DNA of 14,796 nt from Baffinella frigidus (taxonomy: Eukaryota; Cryptophyceae; Cryptomonadales; Baffinellaceae). The notes beneath the pieces were generated by a model that saw only the letters and a program-made list of their open reading frames with translations, was not told where the DNA came from and did not search any database. Both the position numbers and the translations under genes were made by a program. The stretch lies in contig MU646329.1 in NCBI GenBank assembly GCA_026770585.1, positions 894,226 through 909,021 on the forward strand, read 5' to 3'. Shown piece after piece: positions 7,936 to 14,796 of the stretch; position 1 is the stretch's first letter, and each line of letters opens with the position of its first letter.

Positions 7936-7999
7936 ATTGACACTTATTGACTTCATTCGAAAGAGAAATGCACGGCACATAATTGAGGCGAGGTTAGGA
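7936..7999 (+). repeat. Direct repeat of 8307-8371
   Basis: ATTGACACTTATTGACTT, then ATTCGAAAG, then GCACGG and AATTGAGGCGAG.TTAGGA, are shared with 8307-8371. One base of length difference and several substitutions separate the copies. Confidence 0.88.
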
Positions 8000-8306
8000 A
8001 AACCTTTGGGAACTGCACCAGAGTTTTCCTGCCCAAGAAACTGCCACTACCCATATTGGGGTCCACCAAGGAACAGGGTCACAATAAGCGTCCACCGTTC
8101 CCTGGTTTTCCCGCAGAGCACCCAGTATGTAAGGGCCTCTGCCTAAGCCACACACAGTTGCCCCGTGAAACCTCCTTTCAAGCGGATGGCAAGCGGGGCA
8201 AAAATATGTGGGCCACTCTTCTTGCGGCCAACGCACGAAGAGAGTGGAAATCCCCTTCACCACCTAGGCCCCCACGTTGCGATGTGGAGAAAAACCCTTG
8301 ATTTTT

Positions 8307-8516
8307 ATTGACACTTATTGACTTTATTCGAAAGTGAATTGCACGGTGCAAGAATTGAGGCGAGATTAGGACCTTTAGGTCCTTTAGGTTTTAAATGCTC
8401 CCAACATATGCCAACGACACGCCGTTCCGTAGAACGGATCTGCAGAGAAAGCATTTTTGCTTTCGGATCGAATTTAGCTCTCCAGTGCAGAGGCTCGTGA
8501 AGAGGGGATACAGGGT
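8307..8516 (+). repeat. Composite repeat unit (7936-type followed by 6841-type)
   Basis: 8307-8371 matches 7936-7999, and 8377-8516 matches 6841-6980, joined with a five-base gap. This is probably the fuller form of one dispersed element, the other two being partial copies. No protein coding is evident. Confidence 0.82.
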
Positions 8517-8638
8517 GAGTTCTTTGTGGGGTGTTTGAGTTAGACCAAAAAGGCGAGGAAAAAGTGGGCTTTTTACACTTATTGCCGAATTTCCCGCAAA
8601 ATAGAGGGTGGAGTAGCAGGCGTTTTGTGTGGTAACAT

Positions 8639-8745
8639 GATGTTCCCCCAATGCCCACATTTTTCTGAGACCACATTTGTACAACAGAATTGAAAGTTGG
8701 TCCACAAATGTGATCTCAGATTTTTGTGGGCATTGGGGGAACATC
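8639..8745. repeat. Imperfect 42-bp inverted repeat (23-base loop)
   Basis: Arms 8639-8680 and 8704-8745 pair at 37 of 42 positions. Four of the five mismatches are clustered, where the left arm has a T run and the right arm's complement has an A run. The arms begin GATGTTCCCCCAATGCCCAC and end GTGGGCATTGGGGGAACATC. Confidence 0.9.
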
Positions 8746-8989
8746 TCCGGAAACGGGCCGCCATAAATTTTCGGTACATGAGGCGGGCCCATCCGGGGAA
8801 AGAAAAATTATTTACAAAAGGACGTGGAGTCCCTGGAGCCATTTTTGGACGTGCCTGGTACAAACTTAAGGGGGTTTTCCAACATTCCTCTTGCGCCTCG
8901 AAGAGCGCTGCGCACCGAGACAAAAGTCGAGATTGGGACGTCTCAAAGCAAAAGTGGAACCTCTGTTAACTTAAGAAGTAACAGTGGAA

Positions 8990-10430
8990 ATCGTTCTGAA
9001 ATCTTAGAAAGACGCAAAGTTTTGCGATCGATCATGGTCGGGCCTCAGCCTCGTGCGTGCGCCCAGGGCCTTTTGAGGGGGGTTAGCTACGCAAAGAGGT
9101 GTCAAGCGCCGAGGAAATGGTATGGTCCGCACCTCGGGCGCGCTGCACGGGCCGCCGCGCCGCGCCCTGCGGCGGAAAGCCAGGCTTTGGCGTTGCGAGT
9201 GCCCCTGTCGCGCCTCACGCTCGCCGGTCGACTTGGGGTAGAGGGGAGTGGCACAGGTATTGCGGCGTGAATTCATAAGCTGGAACGTTACTGTAAATTG
9301 ACGAGCAGATCGCCGCAAGTTCCCAACCACGCCCCGGTGGGGCGTGGTTGCGTGTGCAACTTTGCGGGTACCTGGAACTTGCCAGACGTTGGCCCAGGCT
9401 TTGCAGCGGCTGTGGTGGCGCGCGATTGTCAGCTCAGCCGCGAATCCATCCGGAACGTTCCATTGTGGGGTATGTGTGCGTGGGGGGAACTTCTGGCCGC
9501 CTGGAACTGAGAAAACCGTGGATGCTGCTTGCGTGTGGTTGCTTGAGCTGCAACACAGGAGCTGCATGGGGTTGGGACGGTAGCTCTCGGGCTCGCATGG
9601 CCACGACAGTCGGTGGGGATCATAATGAATGCTATATCGACGCCATGCAGTGTCTAACTCGGTCGGCGTGTGTAGAAAATCTCTCCAAAAGGGACATCGT
9701 GAGCGGTTGCGGGGTGCGGGAGAGACTCGGCTTGAGGCCCTGCTGCGGGGCAACTTCCTGACCTAGCCCCAAGTTAGAGCATCGGCAGTGATTGAACACT
9801 CACACATCATAGGACCCGCACACCAACAGGGCCCCATGGCCCGCTTCCCGCCCGTGAGCCTCCTGCGCACCGTGCTTGCCATTGGATGAATCGCAATGAG
9901 CGTGGTCCGACCGGCGGTGCTCTTGTCCCTGGCAGCCAGGAGTTGGGGCGAAGCGTCCCATCGGAAGTGTAGGGCCTGGTGCGGCGAGTTTCAGAGTGTG
10001 CACCCCCTCCCGGCGGCTGCGCTCGCCGCCCAGTGACCGCAAATCGAGGCGCCCACTGAGTGACTGTCAGTCACTGGCGCAAACGGAGGTGAGGGCGCGC
10101 GAGCGCGGGGCCAGAACTCACTACCCTGCGCTTAAAGGGCTTCCTGGTGGCACACCGCGCTCGAACCCCACATCTTCCCGCCCCCTCCCCCGGACAAAGG
10201 CCTCTCAGCATCATCTGACGGCCCATTTTCTCGTTTGCCTTGAAAATCCTGAAAATGGCTCAAGCGACTACACCACCCTCGCAAAATAACCTGTTTGTGC
10301 TCCCCATTTTGTTGACTTTGAAAAGTCAACGCCGCTCGCAGTGAGGGGGCGCTGGGACGGCGAGAGTGAGTGTGTGCTGGTGTGCGTGGCGGGGGGCTCT
10401 AGCGAGGGTCTCTCTCCCAGGTGCATCGCC
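8990..10430. other. GC-rich stretch with no supportable gene
   Basis: Overlapping frames on both strands reach 249 codons (minus 9753-9004, TTG start) but show no domain, repeat or splice support. Visible structures are a perfect 11-bp hairpin at 9325-9349, a 17-base palindrome AGTGACTGTCAGTCACT near 10061-10077, and a GTTGACTTT-GA-AAAGTCAAC hairpin at 10311-10330. Its right end precedes the IPT/TIG gene and may include its promoter and 5' leader, but no core promoter element is clear. Confidence 0.5.
9325..9349. repeat. Perfect 11-bp GC-rich hairpin
   Basis: AACCACGCCCC and GGGGCGTGGTT flank a three-base GGT loop. No following T run or known RNA structure surrounds it, so no function is assigned. 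Confidence 0.85.
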
Positions 10431-12888
10431 ATGGCCGATCACCGCGATTGGGCCCAAGTTACGGAGCAACCGGCAGCCTGCAGGGCCGTGCGGCTGCAGA
10501 TGACCTCTCGCCGACGAGGCGAGCGCGGTGGGGGGGATGATGGCGTGGCAGCAGGGTTCGCCTCTCAGCGGGGTTCTGAGGAGCTGCAGTCGGAGGGCGC
10601 ATCGTGGTCAGCGGGATCGCTGCCTCGAGGCACGCATGCGACAGTTTCAGCAGGCTCCGAGAGCGAGCCACGGGGCAAGGCGCCGCAATGGCTGGGCAGC
10701 CATCCTGAGCAGCTACAAGAAGAAGATATCAGGACGGGTGGGCGACAACAAAAATCGCGCACCTGCGTTTCAGTGCAGGGCGAGCAAGAGCCGTCATCTG
10801 CAGGGGGGGGCGAGCGGCGAGCGGCTGAGCCGGGAATGGGGAGAGAGACGTGGCAGGACTGCTGCAGAGACAACCGGGCGGGCGGACGGTGGAACAGGGC
10901 CAGTTTGGTGGCCAGTAGATCCCCACGGGGCTGCAGCGAGGGGTGCCAGCCAGGGGCGCGAGCACCAGCGGCGCTGCGGCGAAGGAACGTTGCTGTGGGG
11001 GGCATACTCGGAGCGCTGCTCCACCTCTTGGTGTTGGCGCCGGTTGCGCCAGAGACTTTCAACACGATCTCGCCGCTGCAGGCCCCCGCGTCGGGGAGCG
11101 GCGTGACGACGATCCTCGGGACGGGCTTCACGCCCCAGACGTCCTACTCTTGCAGATTCACAGACGTGCGGCGACCGGGCAACCGGGTGGATGCAGCCGC
11201 GACGTTCCTCTCGGCGACGGAGCTTTCGTGTGCAGCTTTCTCATGGCTGTACCCCGCGGCCGCTACGCTCGTCTCTCTTCGCGCCAACAGCTCCATCGAG
11301 GTTCGTGCCCTCACTCCTCCAACTGTTGGACGCTAGCGCGTCGCCCCCCCCCCCCTTGCCCGGGAGAGAGTTCTCGACCACAAAGCTCGTCGAAAGATCG
11401 GTTAACACGATGTCGTTGTACCGCGAAATCTTATTCAGTACCACGCCGCTCGCTGTCCTGGGTGGGAACTGTCCTGGCTGTGGACTGACGCGGCCCGTGG
11501 AAACAGGTAGCGAAGCCGCCTGATGAAGGGCCGTATTATTTCAACTTGGACGCCGACGTTGCTTCGCTGCTCCCGTCGAAGGGGCACTCGCTAGGGGGGT
11601 ACTCCGTGACGGTGGTGGGGGGAGGCTTCACCACGACACGGCACGACTACACGTGCACGTTTCGCTGCGACGGGATCACGCTCACCTCGGCGCCCACCGC
11701 GCCATCCTCCTCCACCACGCTCCCGTGCACGCTCCCGCCCAACGCGTCGCTCGGGCACCTCTTCGGGCCGTGCTACGCGCAGGTGGGGGTCTTCATGTCA
11801 GAGAGCAAACTGGAGGGCTCCGCACGGTTCCACTTCGGCGCGGGGTGGGCCAGGGTCGAGCCCAGCACTGGGGCGCACGGTGGGGGGACTGTGCTGGTGG
11901 TGTACGGCGCAGGCTTCAACGCGTCGTTGGGGTACGCGTGCGCGTTTCAGGGGACGGATCCGTTGGACGGGGGCGCGGTGTTGCTGCGGACGCCCGCGCA
12001 CGTCGACTCGCGCACGGAGCTGCTGTGCATGAGCCCGCAGTGGCCGTCGACCGCGGGCATGTTCGCCACCTTCTTGCTCGAGGAGGCGGGGGTAAGGGTG
12101 TCGCGCGCAGCGGCGGGAGATGCCTACTTCAGGTTTTCTGACGGGGGGTGGAGTTCGGCGACGCCCACGCAGGGGTATGCGGGTGCGGGGGGGAACTTGT
12201 CGGTGTCGGGCACGGGGTTCAACGTCGCGGCCACAGACTACAGGGTCAAGTTTTCGGAGGGGGGCACGGAGGTGTGGAGCGCAGCGTGCGCGACTCTCTC
12301 GGGCTCGGCGTTGCGGTGCGCGATCCCCGAGTGGGTGGAGGGGGAGGCAAAGACGCTGCTCTCTCTCTACCAGGGGGCGGACGAAGTGGGCAAGCAGGGG
12401 CTGCCGTTGCACTTCACCTTCCTCCCGTTTTGGACCGCGCTGTCGCCGTCGGTCGGGGCTATCACAGGGGCAGCGGTGGTCACTCTCCGCGGGCGGGCCT
12501 TCGACCAAGCGCTCGACTACGAGTGCCGCTTCACAGCAGTCCAGGACCCGTCCTTGTTCGTAGAGTCCTCCGCAGCGGTCGTGGACCCCACGACTATCAC
12601 TTGCAACACGCCCGGGTGGCCCTCGGTCGACCAGGCGGTCACGCTCGCGCTTCGACACACGGGGGGCGCCGCGCTTCCTTTCCAGGGCCAGGGGGGTGCA
12701 TCCGACCGCTTCCACTATGCGGCGATTTTCACGCGCATCAAGACGTAACCCTATACCCTATACCCTATACCTTAAATCCCAACCCCTAAACCCTACCCTA
12801 TACCCTAAACCTTAAATCCTAACCCCTCAACCCTCAACCCTCAACCCTCAACCCTAAACCCTAAACCCTAAACCCTAAACCCTAAAAG

Positions 12889-12927
<39 letters not shown>

Positions 12928-13717
12928 ACTCTCAACTCTAAACCCTCAACCCTGAACAACACACCCTAAACCCTCAACCCTCAACCCTGAACCCTAAAAC
13001 CAACCCCTAAACCCTAAACCCTTAACCCCAAACCCCAAACCCTGAACCCTAAACCCTAAACCCTAAACCCCCAACCCTCAGACCTCAACCCTCAACCCTC
13101 AACTCTCAACTTTCAACTCTAAACCCTCAACCCTCAACCCCACATCCTAAACCCTCAACCCTAAACCCTAAAACCAAACCCTAAACCCTAAACCCGGAAC
13201 CCTAAACCCGAAACCCTATACCCTACACCCTCAACCCTCAACTCTCAACTCTGAACCCTCAACCCTCAACTCCACATCCTAAACCCTCAACCCTCAACCC
13301 TCAACCCTAAAACCAAACCCTCAACCCTAAACCCCAAACCCTAAACCCTAAACCCTAAACCCGAAACCCTATACCCTACACCCTAAACCCTAAATCCTAA
13401 ACCCTAAACCCTGAACCCTTAAACCCAAACCCTGAACCCTAAACCCTAAACCCTAAACCCTCAACCCTGAACCCTCAACCCTCAACCCCCAACTCTCAAC
13501 TCTGAACCCTCAACCCTCAACCCTCAACCCCAGACCCTCAACCCTCAACTCTCAACCCTAAACCCTAAAACCAAACCATAAACCCGAAACCCGAAACCCG
13601 AAACCCGAAACCCGAACCCCGAAACCCTACACCCTACACCCTACACCTTAAACCCTAAACCCTAAACCCTCAACCCTAAACCCTCAACCCGAAACCCTCA
13701 ACCCTCAACCCTCCACC

Positions 13718-13749
<32 letters not shown>

Positions 13750-14687
13750 ACCCCAACCCCCAACCCAGGTTCGCGGCGTTCCAGGGCATCACAGAGGACA
13801 CGTTCCCAGCGATCAAGACCCTCGGCGCCAACGGCGGCACCATCATCTCCATCTTCGGCCGCGGCTTCAACCCTGCGACCCCGCTACGGTGCAGGTTCGT
13901 GTGCGTCGGAGGGTGTCCTGGCCCGGACCCCGTCTCGCGCGCCGCGGTCGTGGACTCGGAGACAGTCACGTGCGTCTCTGCCGCGTACCCCTACGGCGTC
14001 GCCTCCAGCCACACGGACGTGCAGCTGCACGTGGAGCACAACGTGACCAGCAACGCAGTCTCGCTCCTCTTCCGCGGCGCGCCTTACACCATGTACATCA
14101 CGTCGGCCACGTGGAGCCCGGGCGGGCAGGCGTTCTCTGGGGACGCTGCGGGCGCCTCCCCCACGCTCCTCTCCATCTCCGGGAGCAACTTCTGCTACCA
14201 GGCGGCCGGCGAATCTCCCGGGTGTCGAGCGCGCTACAAGTGCGAGTTCCGCCAGCTCGCGGGGGGGGTCATCGTGTACAGCAAAGAGTGCATCTCCGGG
14301 CCGTCGCAGGGGGCGCGCTGCACGACGGACGCCTCGTGCGGCGGCGGCGGCGGGTCCTGCTCGGACTTGGTGACCGCCTCGACGCGCCAGTCCCGCGTGG
14401 TGTCAAACACCGAGATCCGGTGCGCGTCGCCGCTCTGGACGTTCCCCAGCACCATCACGATGCTCAGCCTGCTGGACGTGACGTACGACGCCGCCGGGGT
14501 GTACCTGGGGTTCGACGGCGTGCCGGCCACGTTTGAGTTCCTCTCGTTCGTCTTCGCGGTGTTCCCCGCGGTGCAGGCGGCGTCGCGCCCGCTGGCCATC
14601 ACGATCACGGGGTCGGGGTTCGACGTGTCGTCGGACCAGTACCGATGCACGTTCTCGCTCAACGGCGAGACGGCGTACGCGCCGGCG
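10431..14687 (+). CDS. Multi-domain IPT/TIG repeat protein, 3' incomplete
   Basis: Exons 10431-11300, 11507-12744 and 13769-14687 join in frame (phases 0, then 2, then 0) to about 1009 residues and continue past the window. Residues 1-182 are low-complexity, Gly/Arg/Ser-rich and poorly supported. A basic RRRN precedes a hydrophobic run at about 187-205, which suggests a signal anchor or a misplaced start. After it come seven IPT/TIG (Ig-like) repeats at about 208-290, 304-398, 404-500, 505-595, 599-694, 714-804 and 811-960, and the start of an eighth. Each runs P-x-x-G...G-x-V/L...G-x-G-F, then Y-x-C-x-F, then L-x-C-x-x-P-x-W. The paired Cys probably form a disulphide. Repeat 4 has V in place of the first Cys. 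Repeat 7 holds a Cys-rich insert (about 877-900). Several N-x-S/T sites (286, 370, 428, 794) fit a secreted or cell-surface glycoprotein. IPT/TIG arrays are known in surface receptors and adhesion-type proteins; the role here is unknown. The start ATG at 10431 sits in a GCCATGG context. An ATG at 10836 is an alternative. Confidence 0.78.
11301..11506 (+). other. Phase-0 GT-AG intron of the IPT/TIG gene
   Basis: Exon end AACAGCTCCATCGAG is followed by GTTCGT. The intron ends GGAAACAG before GTAGCGAAG. The 206-bp removal joins repeat 1 to VAKPPDEGPYYFN, which leads into repeat 2. Nearby AGs at 11510 and 11528 would break the frame. The intron has a C homopolymer of about 13 near 11345 and no telomere-like repeat. 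Confidence 0.75.
12745..13768 (+). other. 1,024-bp phase-2 intron made of telomere-like repeats
   Basis: Donor AAGAC|GTAACCCTATACCC, acceptor CCAACCCAG|GTTCGCGG. Splicing restores ACG (Thr), giving TRIKT-FAAFQG, in frame between IPT repeats 5 and 6. The whole interval is CCCTAAA, CCCTCAA, CCCTGAA, CCCTATA and CCCGAAA units with local runs of one variant. No other sequence of note lies inside. Confidence 0.85.
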
Positions 14688-14705
14688 GTGATATACCCTT
14701 AAACC

Positions 14706-14744
<39 letters not shown>

Positions 14745-14747
14745 ATC

Positions 14748-14793
<46 letters not shown>

Positions 14794-14796
14794 AAC
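14688..14796 (+). other. Start of a third IPT/TIG intron, telomere-like, cut by window end
   Basis: The reading frame stops at TAA in CCCTTAAACCC within repeat 8. The best donor is GCG|GTGATATACCC at 14687/14688 (phase 0). From about 14705 it is almost pure CCCTCAA to the edge. The acceptor and following exons are outside the window. An alternative donor, GGC|GTACGC at 14675, is less likely. Confidence 0.65.

Larger units (their letters stand above)
6981..8306. other. AT-richer non-coding mosaic, no supportable gene
   Basis: Frames of 60-116 codons occur on both strands, but none has a recognisable domain, good splice context or composition like the nearby exons. Several are products of the palindrome at 7678-7766. 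The stretch holds the tandem repeat at 7424-7545, the hairpin, and a direct repeat at 7936-7999. It probably consists of decayed mobile-element sequence. Confidence 0.5.

Noticed and set aside
7690-7980. Opposing frames across the 7678-7766 palindrome
   Set aside because: Both arms encode the same peptide on opposite strands, an effect of the inverted repeat; no domain is seen.
9004-9753. 249-codon minus-strand frame
   Set aside because: It has a TTG start, no domain, arginine-rich biased composition expected of GC-rich antisense frames, and overlaps several equally long frames on both strands.
11798-12715. 305-codon minus-strand frame over IPT exon 2
   Set aside because: It is antisense to strongly supported IPT/TIG repeats and is arginine/proline-rich without a domain.
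12745-13768. Possible CRISPR-like or direct-repeat array
   Set aside because: The units are 7-bp telomere-like heptamers without spacers, in a eukaryotic intron.

Overview
The window reads as nuclear DNA of a GC-rich, intron-bearing protist or alga. Support comes from spliced gene models with matching intron phases, GT-AG junctions, and long tracts of plant/alga-type telomere-like heptamers (TTTAGGG / CCCTAAA and variants) both inside introns and between genes. No bacterial gene layout or ribosome binding sites are visible. The organism cannot be named from sequence alone. A prasinophyte-like green alga or a dinoflagellate would both fit; all splice donors I could place are GT, which argues mildly against a typical dinoflagellate.

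Layout. Positions 1-72 are pure G. On the minus strand, 1445 down to the window's left part encodes a PDZ-domain protein (PDZ split by a 111-bp phase-0 intron) with a weak ankyrin-like segment; it runs off the edge. A 1.1-kb divergent upstream region (about 1446-2518) separates it from a plus-strand three-exon gene (2519-3666) for a small, unrecognised membrane or secreted protein of about 135 residues. Its two introns are wholly or partly telomere-like repeat. From 3664 to about 5228 there is a repeat cluster: a donor-like tandem repeat, a foldback MITE-like element plus a broken second copy, an inverted-repeat element, and a shortened second copy of the divergent upstream region. Positions 5230-6716 are a 1.5-kb G-rich-strand telomere-like array. 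Positions 6717-8990 are an AT-richer repeat mosaic with direct repeats and two strong hairpins, and no gene I can defend. Positions 8990-10430 hold no supportable gene. From 10431 to the right edge a plus-strand gene encodes a large multi-domain IPT/TIG protein (three exons seen, about 1009 residues, 3' incomplete). Its second intron is 1.02 kb and its third is cut by the window end; both are telomere-like repeat.

The most unusual feature is the set of introns built almost from first to last base of telomere-like heptamers. The splice donor arises where an exonic G meets a TAAACCC or TAACCC unit, and the acceptor is a CCCAG-type end. In each case the C-rich strand is the sense strand. They look like introns created by, or overgrown with, interstitial telomeric repeat.
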